Below are positions 8,914 through 18,300 of a stretch of DNA of 64,000 nucleotides, in pieces. The position numbers and the translations under genes are program-made. The notes beneath the pieces are model-generated. The model was not told the origin of the DNA and made no database searches. It saw only the letters and a list, made by a program, of their open reading frames with translations. Origin of the DNA: Thermopolyspora sp040678635 (GTDB lineage Bacteria > Actinomycetota > Actinomycetes > Streptosporangiales > Streptosporangiaceae); assembly GCF_040678635.1 (NCBI RefSeq), contig NZ_JBFATZ010000009.1, positions 1-64,000 of the forward strand, given 5' to 3'. Within the stretch, counting starts at the first letter, position 1; each line of letters opens with the position of its first letter.

Positions 8914-9258
8914 TTAACTGCCCGGAAGGTGCCTTTCGAGAGTTATCTCATCGTGTATCGGGATTTCGTAGTTGCCTGTCTCGGGGATCTCGGGCTTGAG
9001 GCGGGCGCGGCTGTCGTCGACGGCTCCGGCGTGGATCGCGGCGAATCGAAAGCCGCGGCGCTGGTAGAAGCGCAGGGCGTCCACGTTGTCGTTCGTGGTG
9101 ATCATCAGCCAGAGGCGGCTGAGCCCCAGCCCGGCGGCGACCTCTTCGACGGCGGCGATGAGGCGCGGCACCCTGCCACTGGTTGGTCGTGTGCAGCGTG
9201 AGAATCTCACACGAGCCGTTCGCCGGATCCAGACATAGGTGAGCAGGCCAGCGAAGCC
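8914..9258 (-). pseudogene. Frame-broken, 5'-truncated GNAT acetyltransferase
   Basis: The C-terminal half of a GNAT N-acetyltransferase is clear on the minus strand: AAVEEVAAGLGLSRLWLMITTNDN, then ALRFYQRRGFRF (acetyl-CoA binding region). Upstream the homology leaves this frame. GLLTYV (about 9230-9250) is in one frame, the natural continuation LDPANGSCEILTLHTTNQW is in another (about 9175-9232), and RLIAAVEE returns to the first. So two compensating frameshifts lie near 9232 and 9172. The N-terminal part is absent; a DUF397 gene sits there instead. It could be a real pseudogene, or base-call errors beside a poorly assembled repeat. Confidence 0.7.
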
Positions 9259-9434
9259 TCCATCGTCGGGGCGCGGATGTCGGTCAGGAAGCGCGCCCAC
9301 TCCGTTCTATCGAAGATCAGGACGACCCCCGATGGATTCTTCGAGTCGCGAACGGCGACGCGTTTTCTGTGGTCGGAGGACACCTCGACGCAGTTACCCG
9401 TGTCGCCGCTGTAGCTGCTCTTACGCCATCTCAT
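9207..9434 (-). CDS. DUF397 domain protein (divergent last copy)
   Basis: About 75 residues starting MRWRKSSYSGDTGNCVEV, with VAVRDSKNPSG and a C-terminal RTEWARFLTDIRA, the DUF397 signature. DUF397 proteins are small partners of Scr1-type helix-turn-helix regulators in actinomycetes. This is the last member of a minus-strand tandem array. Its ATG overlaps the TAA of the previous copy within ATGAGATGGCGTAA. Residues after about 55 run into the broken acetyltransferase DNA (SGSGERLV), so the native C-terminus was probably replaced. It is more diverged than the other copies. Confidence 0.75.
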   Translation of the reverse strand: MRWRKSSYSGDTGNCVEVSSDHRKRVAVRDSKNPSGVVLIFDRTEWARFLTDIRAPTMEASLACSPMSGSGERLV

Positions 9435-9673
9435 CGGCGCGTACCTCAACGATGAACTCTCGCCAGGTGTGGTAACTGATCAGCAGTGTGGGTCCTGTGG
9501 GGTTCTTGGAGTCCCGTATGCCGATTCGACCGGAGGGGAAACGGGCGGCCTCGACNNNNNNNNNNNNNNNNNNNNNNNNNNNNNNNNNNNNNNNNNNNNN
9601 NNNNNNNNNNNNNNNNNNNNNNNNNNNNNNNNNNNNNNNNNNNNNNNNNNGTGCTGCTCTTACGCCATCTCAT
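9421..9673 (-). CDS. DUF397 domain protein interrupted by assembly gap
   Basis: The gene begins MRWRKSS at 9673 on the far side of the N gap and resumes at 9555 with VEAARFPSGRIGIRDSKNP, ending EVRADEMA at 9421-9423. The visible ends are almost identical to the copy at 9660-9839. The gap length is arbitrary: if the array keeps its 166-base period, only about 22 bases, or 22 plus a multiple of 166, are truly missing. The frame therefore cannot be read straight through the Ns. Confidence 0.7.
9556..9650. other. Assembly gap (95 N) inside a tandem repeat
   Basis: The run of 95 unknown bases falls inside the DUF397 array, whose units are near-identical over 166 bases. Assembly failure through this repeat is the likely cause, so the number of DUF397 genes may be under-counted. 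Confidence 0.95.
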
Positions 9674-9839
9674 CGGCGCGTACCTCAACGATGAACTGTC
9701 GCCAGGTGTGGTAACTGATCAGCAGTGTGGGTCCTGTGGGGTTCTTGGAGTCCCGTATGCCGATTCGACCGGAGGGGAAACGGGCGGCCTCGACGCAGTT
9801 ACCCGTGTCGCCGCTGTAGCTGCTCTTACGCCATCTCAT
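9660..9839 (-). CDS. DUF397 domain protein
   Basis: A 59-residue protein: MRWRKSSYSGDTGNC, then ARFPSGRIGIRDSKNP and TWRQFIVEVRADEMA at the C-terminus. Its ATG (9839) overlaps the TAA of the upstream copy (9826-9828), and its own TAA (9660) overlaps the next start the same way, so the array is translationally coupled out of frame. A longer form from TTG 9854 is possible. It belongs to the Scr1/DUF397-type module with the regulator at 10055-10909. Confidence 0.8.
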   Translation of the reverse strand: MRWRKSSYSGDTGNCVEAARFPSGRIGIRDSKNPTGPTLLISYHTWRQFIVEVRADEMA

Positions 9840-10044
9840 CGGCGCGTACCTCAACGATGAACTGTCGCCAGGTGTGGTAACTGATCAGCAGTGTGGGTCC
9901 TGTGGGGTTCTTGGAATCGCGTATGCCGACTCGACCGGAGGGGAAACGGGTGACTTCGACGCAGTCACCGTTGTCGCCGCTGTAGCTGCTCTTGCGCCAC
10001 GAAGTAGAGGCGTGAGGATAGGGTATTGCATTAGTTTTGTGCAT
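9826..10044 (-). CDS. DUF397 domain protein (first copy)
   Basis: A 72-residue DUF397 protein beginning MHKTNAIPYPHAST, then SWRKSSYSGDNGDCVEV, VGIRDSKNP and FIVEVRADEMA. It starts ten bases after the stop of the helix-turn-helix regulator gene, the usual order for this module, and lies head-to-tail with further copies. It differs slightly from the later copies (DNGDC for DTGNC) and keeps its own N-terminal extension, so it is probably the founding copy. DUF397 partners are thought to act with the regulator in a toxin/antitoxin-like or developmental switch; the exact role is not settled. Confidence 0.85.
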   Translation of the reverse strand: MHKTNAIPYPHASTSWRKSSYSGDNGDCVEVTRFPSGRVGIRDSKNPTGPTLLISYHTWRQFIVEVRADEMA

Positions 10045-10054
10045 ATTCAGCACT

Positions 10055-10909
10055 TTAGAGCCCCTTTGCAGTGGTAGCAATGAGCTCCATCGACTCCTTT
10101 GTCGGGAGGGCCGATGCCCGCAGGTGATTGAAGGCGAGAGCGTACTTGCGAACCGCGTCCGCATGCTCCAGGTACAGGCCTCCGGTCAGGTTCTCCAGGT
10201 AGATGACCTCGGAAACGCCAGGGCTCGGGAACTTCAGGGTCGTGAACGGACCGAACATGCCGGTGGTGGCCCCGGCGTTGAAGGGGAGGATCTGGATCGT
10301 GACGTGCGGCAGGGATGCCATCTCCATGAGGTGGTGGAGCTGGTCGCGCATCACCTTGGGACCGGCGACCTGCTGGCGGAGCACGGCCTCGCCGAGTATG
10401 GCCCACAAGCTCACGGGCTCGTCGCGCGTCAAGATGGCATGCCGCGCGGTTCTGATCTGGACGAACTTGTCCACCTCGTCGTGGTGCTCCCACACCTTGC
10501 TGGCACCGACCACCGCCTGGGCGTACTCCTTCGTCTGCAGGAGACCGGGGACGACCTGGTTCTGGAATGTGCAGATCTCCCGGGACGTCGTCTCCAACGT
10601 GACGAGGTCGGCGAACGGGTGGTTGAGGGTGGCTCCATAGGCGTGCCACCAACCGCGCTCCCGGGCGGTCTTGGCCAAGGTGATGATGGCCTTGCGCTGG
10701 TCGGGGTCGTGGAACTCGTACAGGTCGAGAAGGTCCTGGATGTCGCCCCAGTGGGCGCGGACCATGCCGTTCTCGATTCGACTGATCTTGGACTGGGGCC
10801 AGCGCATGCGCTCGCTCACGTCATCGATGGTGAGGCCGGCCTGCTTTCTGATCTTAAGCAGGGCGCTGCCGAGCCACTTGCTCCGAATTGTGTAGTAGGT
10901 CTTGGTCAT
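10055..10909 (-). CDS. XRE-family regulator with Scr1-type (DUF5753) domain
   Basis: A 284-residue protein. Residues about 13-68 are a Cro/CI helix-turn-helix (IRKQAGLTIDDVSERM, QSKISRIENG). Residues about 95-280 are the DUF5753/Scr1 domain, with EICTFQNQVVPGLLQT, LWAILGEAVLRQQV, VTIQILPF and EVIYLENLTGGLY. Such regulators are numerous in Streptosporangiales and streptomycetes and typically sit directly upstream of DUF397 genes, as here (ten-base spacing to the first copy). It is likely autoregulatory on the divergent region 10910-11131. Confidence 0.92.
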   Translation of the reverse strand: MTKTYYTIRSKWLGSALLKIRKQAGLTIDDVSERMRWPQSKISRIENGMVRAHWGDIQDLLDLYEFHDPDQRKAIITLAKTARERGWWHAYGATLNHPFADLVTLETTSREICTFQNQVVPGLLQTKEYAQAVVGASKVWEHHDEVDKFVQIRTARHAILTRDEPVSLWAILGEAVLRQQVAGPKVMRDQLHHLMEMASLPHVTIQILPFNAGATTGMFGPFTTLKFPSPGVSEVIYLENLTGGLYLEHADAVRKYALAFNHLRASALPTKESMELIATTAKGL

Positions 10910-11131
10910 CGGGCACTCCGGGGGTCTCTGTATCGGTCAACAAGGCTCCGAGCGAGCAAGGTTTGAGCGCAAAGGGCTTGCGGCGCTGGAAGCCTTCGGC
11001 CATTGTGGCAGATGTGCTCACTGATCGTGTCTGAATAAGCGCAGAACGTGAGTAACTTGTCCGGGTCTGGGCGGTAGACGACCGAAAACCGCGCCTCGGT
11101 AGCCGCGTGGCCAGGCCATCGATCAAATCGA

Positions 11132-11611
11132 GTGAAAGGCTCCGAGATAGTGCGAACCATGCGGGAGGCCGACGGCGTCTATGACGAGGCGCCTGTTGTT
11201 CGCCGCCGGGCGGTAGTGGCGGGGGAGTTCGCCGGGCGCGGGGTGCCTGCTCCCCTCGGTGGTGGCGGTTCCGAGGAGGCTACGCGAGGCTCCGGTGGTT
11301 ATTCCGGGAGTGTTCGCGGCGGTGAGCCGGGGGCCCGCTCGCGCGAGATGGCGGAGCGGTTTCAGGACTGGATCGTCTGGTACGGCCGTTCCACCGGCAG
11401 ATGGTGGGCCTTGCCGCCCACGTGGTGCTGGTACGCCAGAGGGCTCGTCGAGGCGGGCAGCCCCGAGGAGCTGGCCGACCGGATTCGCCAGGTCGAGCGG
11501 GCCCGGCCGCGGTTCGACCGGGGCAGGGGTCGGCCCTCGCGGAGGGTACGGCCCGGCGGCAGGCCGGCGAGGGGCGCGGGCCTGGAGGCGGACGGGCGGT
11601 GCTCGGCGTGA
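11132..11611 (+). CDS. Small actinomycete protein paired with an anti-sigma-like ATPase
   Basis: I do not recognise a characterised family. The conserved-looking core is WIVWYGRSTGRWWALPP followed by ARGLVEAGSPEELADRI, a pattern common in short actinomycete proteins encoded just before lone HATPase_c proteins. The N-terminal 70 residues are low-complexity, rich in Gly, Arg and Ala, so the start is uncertain; ATG 11348 would give only the core. The TGA overlaps the GTG start of the next gene (GTGA), which supports co-translation with the ATPase. Confidence 0.55.
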   Translation: MKGSEIVRTMREADGVYDEAPVVRRRAVVAGEFAGRGVPAPLGGGGSEEATRGSGGYSGSVRGGEPGARSREMAERFQDWIVWYGRSTGRWWALPPTWCWYARGLVEAGSPEELADRIRQVERARPRFDRGRGRPSRRVRPGGRPARGAGLEADGRCSA

Positions 11612-12141
11612 AGGGGGCGCTGGCGCAGGTGACGACGCGGGTGCGGGGGATGGGGCTGGCCGTCGAGGCGGTCGTGGCCCGGTTTCGGCGGGGGCGCGGG
11701 GACGTGGTGGGTACGGCGGTGCCGTACCGGCCAGGGAAGCCGGGGCGGGGGCCGTTGACGGTCAGTCAGGGGTTCGCGGCGGTGCCGGAGCAGGTCAAGG
11801 CGGCGCGGGAGTTCGTGCGGGACCTCGTCGGGGAGGCCCACCCGCGCGAGTACGACATCCTGCTGGTGACCAGCGAGCTCGCCGGCAACGCCGTCCAGCA
11901 CGGCGGGCGGGGTGCGCTGGCCGGGCAGGAGTTCGTGGTGTCGGTGACGTTCGGCGATGGCGCGGTCGTCGTCGCGGTGCGGGACGGCGGGGTGACGGGC
12001 ATCCCGCACGTGAAGGCGTACGATGAGGACTCGACCGGCGGGCGGGGGCTGGCGCTGGTGGAGATGGTGTCCCAGCGGTGGGGCTTCCAGCGGGACTCTA
12101 CCGGCACGGTGGTATGGGCCGAACTGGACGAGCGGGATTGA
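11608..12141 (+). CDS. Anti-sigma-factor-like ATP-binding protein (HATPase_c_2)
   Basis: About 177 residues. The C-terminal 120 form a GHKL ATPase fold like RsbW/SpoIIAB: PEQVKAAREFVRDLV, N-box LLVTSELAGNAVQHG, G1-box VVAVRDGG and G2 region STGGRGLALVEMVSQRWGF ending GTVVWAEL. Lone domains of this kind are often serine kinases or anti-sigma switches, but no sigma partner is adjacent. GTG 11608 was chosen because it overlaps the preceding stop. Function beyond ATP binding is unknown. Confidence 0.8.
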   Translation: MKGALAQVTTRVRGMGLAVEAVVARFRRGRGDVVGTAVPYRPGKPGRGPLTVSQGFAAVPEQVKAAREFVRDLVGEAHPREYDILLVTSELAGNAVQHGGRGALAGQEFVVSVTFGDGAVVVAVRDGGVTGIPHVKAYDEDSTGGRGLALVEMVSQRWGFQRDSTGTVVWAELDERD

Positions 12142-12350
12142 CATGAGCGGGGGCGGCGGTGGCAGTAAGGGGCCGCGGGTCATGCCGGCTCGGCTTCAGA
12201 GCTTACAGGCCAGCGCCGGGGCGGACCCTTGGCTGCTGTTCCCCATCGCGTACTGGACAGTGCCGAGCCGGTCGTCCCGTCCCAGGGATCATGGTGCTCG
12301 TGTCCAACTGGCAGTCGGTGGTGACGGGCGGCCCTCGCCTGGACCGTTTT

Positions 12351-12381
12351 CTCCGGCGGGCGTCACTGACGCCCGCCGGAG
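12351..12381. terminator. Perfect hairpin between convergent genes
   Basis: Two 15-base arms, CTCCGGCGGGCGTCA and its exact complement, flank a single C. There is no U-tract. It sits between the end of the ATPase gene (12141) and the end of the SF1 helicase gene (12421), where a bidirectional terminator is expected. A role as a protein-binding palindrome cannot be excluded. Confidence 0.55.
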
Positions 12382-12420
12382 CTTCCTGCCGGGAGTCGGC
12401 CGGACGGTTCCCGCTGCGGC

Positions 12421-13527
12421 CTAACTAGACAAGATCTGGCGGGCGAGCGAATGCTCCGGTATCGGAGCGAACATCCGCGGTTCCTGGTCGCCGGCGTAAC
12501 AGATGTAGAGCTCCCCGCGTGTCCTTGTGATGAGCACGTAGTACAACATCTTTAGCTCGACACTGGTCGGATCACCCGCGTCCAAATGTGCATCTGGGAC
12601 GATCACACTGTCGAATTCCAGGCCCTTGACACTCGCTCGGTTTACCAGTCGAAGACCGGGGCGATCGTGGTCCACCTTCTTATACCGCGCGTCCCCCGCC
12701 GCGCCGACATAAATCTGCGGTCGCAGGCCGGGACGCATCCGCTCGAGCTCCGCTAGCAATTCCTTCTGCTCACGGGTGTACTTGGTTATCACGCCGATCT
12801 TGAACTTGGGGTGGTTCTCTGTATAGCGGGCGAGCCAGCGCGCGAACGGGCGGCGTGCTTCCGTGCGCTGCAGCAGTACTGGAACAGGTCCGTCCTGATG
12901 CGGCAGCGGCGGCTGGTGGAGTCCCGGGTAGAAGTGGCGGGCGAGCTCCGCGACTGGGCGAGGGTTCCGTAGATTGGCGCTGATCTCGAGCCGGCCGCAT
13001 CCGCCAAGGGCCCTTTCGATCTCCTCTAGCGTTGATTGCGTACTGGTGATGCGCTGGTACTCGTCGGCGAACGCGGTCACGTCCATACCGAGAACCCTGC
13101 ACAGACTGAAAAACTCCTGTGGGAGGTCCTGCGCCTCGTCGATGACAAGGACATGGCCACGTCGTCCGGTGTTGTGCACGGCAGCGGACATCAATCGGGA
13201 CCAGTCGAAGGAACCAATCCTCGCTCCGCCGAGCGACTCACCCGTGGCCTGCCGGTACCAGGCATGCATCCACCCATGAAAGGTCATGATCGGTAATGAT
13301 GCGCCGAGCCGTATTCCGATGGCATTCAGGAGTTGTTCGAGCAACTTCGAATGCGCGATCAGCGTCACGGGGCGGCCCACGATCTCTAACGCGGCGGCAT
13401 GATGGATTGCTAGCAGGCTCTTGCCGGATCCAGGCGGTCCGCTCACCAGATGGTGGCCAGGCTCCGTGAGTCGGTCCAGCACGGCGGACTGCTCGGCGAA
13501 CAGATTGAGATAGCCGGTGGTCACCAT
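12421..13527 (-). CDS. UvrD/SF1-type helicase, third gene of drmAB operon
   Basis: A 368-residue SF1 helicase-like ATPase. Walker A is SGPPGSGKSLLA near residue 28, motif II VLVIDEAQDLPQEF near 120, motif V-like VKGLEFDSVIV near 300 and motif VI-like LYYVLITRTRGELYI near 335. It is much shorter than UvrD or PcrA (about 700), so the 1B/2B subdomains must be reduced. ATG 13527 overlaps the end of drmB by seven bases (ATGGTGA), giving a coupled three-gene unit. In classical DISARM this position would hold drmC, a phospholipase D protein; here it is replaced. Proposed role: ATP-dependent DNA handling in the same defence complex (inference). Confidence 0.82.
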   Translation of the reverse strand: MVTTGYLNLFAEQSAVLDRLTEPGHHLVSGPPGSGKSLLAIHHAAALEIVGRPVTLIAHSKLLEQLLNAIGIRLGASLPIMTFHGWMHAWYRQATGESLGGARIGSFDWSRLMSAAVHNTGRRGHVLVIDEAQDLPQEFFSLCRVLGMDVTAFADEYQRITSTQSTLEEIERALGGCGRLEISANLRNPRPVAELARHFYPGLHQPPLPHQDGPVPVLLQRTEARRPFARWLARYTENHPKFKIGVITKYTREQKELLAELERMRPGLRPQIYVGAAGDARYKKVDHDRPGLRLVNRASVKGLEFDSVIVPDAHLDAGDPTSVELKMLYYVLITRTRGELYICYAGDQEPRMFAPIPEHSLARQILSS

Positions 13528-15377
13528 GCACCGACCTGGTGCGCCGCCTCTTCCCGAGCCGCCTGGATAACGGGTTCGAAGAATCCCGGAACCCCTGAGC
13601 CGCCGACTACCATCACCCGGTCGAGGAGGATGTTGCCCACCTCGCAGCTTGTCTCGGATATGAGCGTGCAGGAGTGGCAGGCGGCGCGGTTCAGGTTGCC
13701 GTACCCTTGGCCGCCGTGCTCTGAGCACAGCGGGTCGGCTGAGCACCAGGCGGCCTGCTCCAAGAGCCGCAGGAGAAGTTCGGGAAGTAGGTCGGGTTCC
13801 CCCTGGCGTGCAAGACCGCCCAGTGTGCCTGCCGCATCACCCGAGGCGGTGTAAATAAGCAGCCCATACTGATGGCTACCGCCGCTCGCCGCGGAACGTC
13901 CGTACACTCGCTCGCGCAGAGACGCGGCGCTGTACCCGGACTCGAAGGACAGTTGCCGGACGAGAAGATGCCCCAGTGTGTGCAGCAAAGGCAACCGGGG
14001 TAGCAGCCGGGGCCCGGAAAAGGTTCCAATTCGGTCCCGTTGGTAAGACTTCGCTAGATCCGCTTCCATACCCGCGGTGCGTGCACGAACCTCAGGATGG
14101 GCCTCCCACTGCCCAAGTAGTTCTTCATCCAAGGTCAGGAAGATTCCTTCGCCGAACACCTCAACGGCAGGCAGCCAGCGCCAGCGTCCCGAGGAGTCCA
14201 CCGGAATCATACGGCCCTCTGGTGAGACCCTGCTGAAGCCCTGGAGCGCGCGGACCTCACGAAGTCGTTCGGCCACCACGACTCGTGAAAGCCTCGCCTC
14301 GAGCTCGCTCCACGGGGACCCTGGCGATGAGCCCATGCTGACCTCATGGATGACGAAATTCTCGCTGCGCGCGGCCTTGCCAGCAGTGAAAGCGGACCAC
14401 TCGCCCCAGCTCAGGTCAGGCCCTTCTTCAATGGGTGCGGATTCGGCTGTAACGGTCTGACCGCTTTCTTCACCCATCAGTTGTCTGACGAGTGATGGAT
14501 CGGCCTTGGCCACCTCCGCAATGATCAGGATTAGGTTATCCGCTCCAGGTGCGTCGGGCGATTGGCACAGCGTGCCGAAGAACGGATGTTCCCGGACTCG
14601 CCGCGTGACCTCGTCCTCGACTACCTCGGGCACAGGAGGGGCCGGAATGTCGAGCGCCGAATGGACGACCGGGTAGTAAACGTTACCCGCAGTTCGCTGC
14701 ACGATCTGGATGCGCTCTCTGCAGTCCACCCGCTTGTTGAAGCGCTCCCAAGGATTACGGCCGCAGCAGCGCATCTTTTGCGTGCCGAGGATATCGAGGA
14801 GGTCCCTCTGCGCCGCCGTGCACTCCTCGTGTCGGCATCGCACCGTCAGAGCCTCAAGACCGGTCGCGTTCTCCCCGGCCTCAAAGCTCAGCGCCGTGGG
14901 CCCTGGGCACTTATTGCGTTCCTCCGTAGTGAGTTGGGAGTGCGCCCAGTACCACCAATCGACGTCGCCCAGATGCCCGGCTTCGCAGATCTGCACGAAC
15001 CGCATCGGGGTGAGTTTGTGCCGAGGGCTGCAGAAAGCACAGTAGGGCGGATGCCCGAACCTCTCGTCCTGGACCCGCCAATGCGTCATTCGGCGGCACG
15101 ATCCGCAGAAGAGCCAGGCTGGGAAGCGAACGAACGCGGGGCCGGACGCATCGGGGACGTCGTAGTCAGCGACCGGCGCTTGTAATGGCGCCCACAAGCC
15201 AGTGACCTTCAGCTTCCGTTCCAGCCGAGGCGCATGGATCCGTTCCAGGTTTCGTGGCGCCGGCCAGTCGGCGATCCCAGCCGCGACGAACGATTCGCCT
15301 TGGACGTCAAATATCGCGCCCACGCCGAAAGGTACGACCGTCTGAGCCTGGCGGACGCGTAGTTTACGGGTGCTCAT
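13521..15377 (-). CDS. drmB: DrmB-like DUF1998 protein
   Basis: About 618 residues. The N-terminus MSTRKLRVRQAQTVVPFGVG is the usual DrmB opening. Several Cys pairs follow (FCGSC, YCAFC, CRHEEC), and the C-terminus carries the DUF1998 zinc motif HGGQGYGNLNRAACHSC then LISETSCEVGNILLDR. DrmB is a core component of DISARM, where it binds DrmA and contributes to blocking entry of foreign DNA. ATG 15377 overlaps the stop of drmA (ATGA), so translation is coupled. The frame is open for ten codons upstream, but the family N-terminus begins here. Confidence 0.85.
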   Translation of the reverse strand: MSTRKLRVRQAQTVVPFGVGAIFDVQGESFVAAGIADWPAPRNLERIHAPRLERKLKVTGLWAPLQAPVADYDVPDASGPAFVRFPAWLFCGSCRRMTHWRVQDERFGHPPYCAFCSPRHKLTPMRFVQICEAGHLGDVDWWYWAHSQLTTEERNKCPGPTALSFEAGENATGLEALTVRCRHEECTAAQRDLLDILGTQKMRCCGRNPWERFNKRVDCRERIQIVQRTAGNVYYPVVHSALDIPAPPVPEVVEDEVTRRVREHPFFGTLCQSPDAPGADNLILIIAEVAKADPSLVRQLMGEESGQTVTAESAPIEEGPDLSWGEWSAFTAGKAARSENFVIHEVSMGSSPGSPWSELEARLSRVVVAERLREVRALQGFSRVSPEGRMIPVDSSGRWRWLPAVEVFGEGIFLTLDEELLGQWEAHPEVRARTAGMEADLAKSYQRDRIGTFSGPRLLPRLPLLHTLGHLLVRQLSFESGYSAASLRERVYGRSAASGGSHQYGLLIYTASGDAAGTLGGLARQGEPDLLPELLLRLLEQAAWCSADPLCSEHGGQGYGNLNRAACHSCTLISETSCEVGNILLDRVMVVGGSGVPGFFEPVIQAAREEAAHQVGAW

Positions 15378-18300
15378 TCCTCGACCCCCTTCACGATCAC
15401 CTGGCACTCACGGTCAACGCTTCGCATGGAATGCTGTGCCTCCCACCTGCCGCCGGGCCGGTCGAAGTTCTTGAGCAGGCTCACCTGCGCCTTCCCTGCG
15501 GGCTTGTAGTGCAGGCGTTTGCCCGCCTGCCTCGCCTGCTCGGCCGCGTCCAACCATTCCCGGCGAAGTACGTCGAGGTCGGCCCGTACCTCGTCGGCGG
15601 CCGATGAATCCGCCCTGGCCACCCATCGGATGAGCCGGGACGTGATCTCGGCCAGTTCGTCGGCATGATGAAGGACGTCGCCGGCCTGGTCGTCCGCTGA
15701 TAGGCCGAGGCCGTGCCGGACGAGAATCACCAACGCGGCATGCAGCGCCCGGCGACGGGATGGGATCGACCACGGCGTCACGCTGGTTGGTTCGACATGC
15801 TGGTAGAGCGCCTGGTGGTAGGTGCCGAATGTTTCGTAATGCGAGCGGTCACGTGATCGGGTCGCGTTGAGGAAGGTGACCACAAGTCCGGGGACCCCGT
15901 GCCGTCCAACACGGCTGCTCGCCTGGATGTACTCCGCGGTCGCCTTGGGTTGGCCGAGCATGAGCATCAGCGCGAGCCGCTTTACGTCCACCCCGACTGA
16001 CAACATATTGGTACAGACGACCAAGGAAACGCTGTCAGGGTCTTCGAGACTCAGTTCGAGACGGTCCAATAGTTTGGGTTGCTCGGATCTGTCGAGGTTG
16101 CTGGACAGTTCTTCGACCTGGTGTTCAGGCAATTCACGGCGGCTTCCCGGCGAGCCGAGGCCGCGCAGATGAGCGGGGATCTCGTCTCCGGCAGCGGTAC
16201 GGGTCCTACCGAGCTCCCGCATGCTGTGGTGGTAGGCGACAAGCGTCCAGTAGTCGTCCCGGTGCTCCTCTGGCAGTCGCATAGGAGCATGCAGCATGGT
16301 GGCTGCGGTCACCGCCGTTGCGCGGCCCGCCGTGTGACCCTGTGCCATGACGCCGACGTACTTGCGTCCCGGAACGGTGTCGTCCGGTTCGGCGAAGTAG
16401 GAGTAGCGGGCATCCAGTCCTGCGGAGGGGAACAGTTGGACGTCGCGACCGTAGAGCGCACGAATTTGTTCCCCCGCACGTCGGATCGTCGCGGTGGACG
16501 CGATGATTTTCGGCCCGCGGGTTCCTTGCCGTGAACACAGTTCGAGCACGGCCGCCTCATACAGGCCCATCGTGGTTCCGAGCGGGCCGGTGAGCAGGTG
16601 CAACTCGTCCTGAATCACCAGGGACGGTGGCAGGTGCTCGCCACCGAACAGTCGTCCCGCGTCAGGTTCCCAAGCTAGCCGGGCGAACTTGTCCACGGTG
16701 CCGAGGACGAACGTTGGCGGGTCTTCGTAAAGATGCTCGTCGACCACCGCCACCGGCAGCCCCCGTTGGTGGAAGCGGCACTCCTCCCTCGGGCACAGAA
16801 ACTGGAAGGACGTGTTGGTGGTCCGTACCCCGTAGTCGCCAATGTGGGGGGACTTGGCAGTGGGCATGATTTGAGTACCGCACCATGGGCATCGGTCGAG
16901 GATGAAGACGTCCTTCGGCCTCGCGGCCTCGCGCTGCTGCCGGAACTCTTCGTGCGCGTTGGCGTACGTGTTGGCAGTGGTGCCGCTGCCGACCCATAGC
17001 CCGATGCTGAACCGGCCTCCCGGAATCGCCGGGTCTTCCTTCTCCCGGAGGTACTCCAGGGCACAGATCGTCGTCGCGGCGCGTTGAAACTGCTGAGTGG
17101 TCAGGAGGCTCAGCGTGTACCGGCTGATCACGGCGGTTCCACCGCCGTTGTCCCCGTGCCGCAGTCTGCGGAGGATCATCTCGAAGGCGGCTAGGAAGAG
17201 GTATGCCTCTGTCTTGCCACCGCCTGTGGGGAACCAGATCAGGTCCACAACGTCGCGGTCGGAGTGGGACTCGTCGATCAGCCCGCAGACCGACAGCAGG
17301 AAGAATCCGAGCTGAAACGGGTGCCATGCCGCATCAGGCGAGGGCTCCGGATCCAGGGGAACGGCCTCGGAACGCGAGCGTCGGCGGCCCCCCAGGTCCC
17401 GTGCCGAGTGTCGCATCTGGAGCGCCATCGCTCGGTTGGCTAGTCGGAAAGCGCGAAGCGCTTGGCCGGACGCGTCGGCGAACAATGCTTCCGCCCCAAG
17501 CTCCATCCTGCGGACGGCGGTGTCCAGCCTGTCGAGGATGCGCTCTGCCGCCTTCTTCGCCCCTGAGGGCACGTCAATCGTGCGCTGCGCCTGGCACCAC
17601 TCCCGATAGCCGCCGATGAAGTCCATGATTTCGGCGCGCAGCTGGGACTTCGCCACACTTGGGTCGGAGAGGTGCGCGAGCTTCAGCACCGATAGCCCGG
17701 ATGACCCGGCAGGTCTGATCGCCGGCACCTCGGCCTCCGGCATCATCTGAGTCCGAAGCCCGACCACCTGGCCGTGATCGACAATTTCATCTACCGCGCA
17801 GCTGTGGCCGACAGCGCGCGTCACCACATGCCTGTACTGCAGGCGCAGCTCCTGCTCTTCCAGGTCGCGGCTGGTCAGCCGGATGCTCGGGTACTGCAGG
17901 AGGTCGCCTCCGATCGGCCTGACCTCCAGGGAGACCTGGAAGAGCATGTCGTCCCATCGGGACTCGTGATCCTCTGTGGCCTTCCTGGCGTTGACCAGCG
18001 CGACGGTTACCAGCCGCTTGCCCGCGAACGAACGCCACCGCAAACGTATCTGCGCCCGGGCGTCCCAGATGTCCTCCTCGACCTGCCCGGGTTTGAAGGT
18101 CTTCTCGAAATCATCCAACGGGATGCGCTGCCACTTCCTGACCTTGCCTCGCCGTGTCTCGTAGCGAGCGCCCCGGCAGATCAGTGTCAGCTCATCGGCG
18201 TCGGTGTAGAAGGACATTCCCATCGAGGAGGGCAGCCAGGCGTTGGCGTCTGGGACGGTGTCCTCCGCGAAGCGTGTCTCCTCGGATGCCTCTTCCGGAG

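Larger units (their letters stand above)
9421..9991 (-). repeat. Tandem 166-base repeat of DUF397 coding units
   Basis: Units at 9660-9825 and 9826-9991 align end to end with few differences, and the sequence either side of the N gap continues the same repeat. Because 166 is not a multiple of three, successive genes lie in successive frames, each start overlapping the preceding stop through ATGAGATGGCGTAA. Confidence 0.85.
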
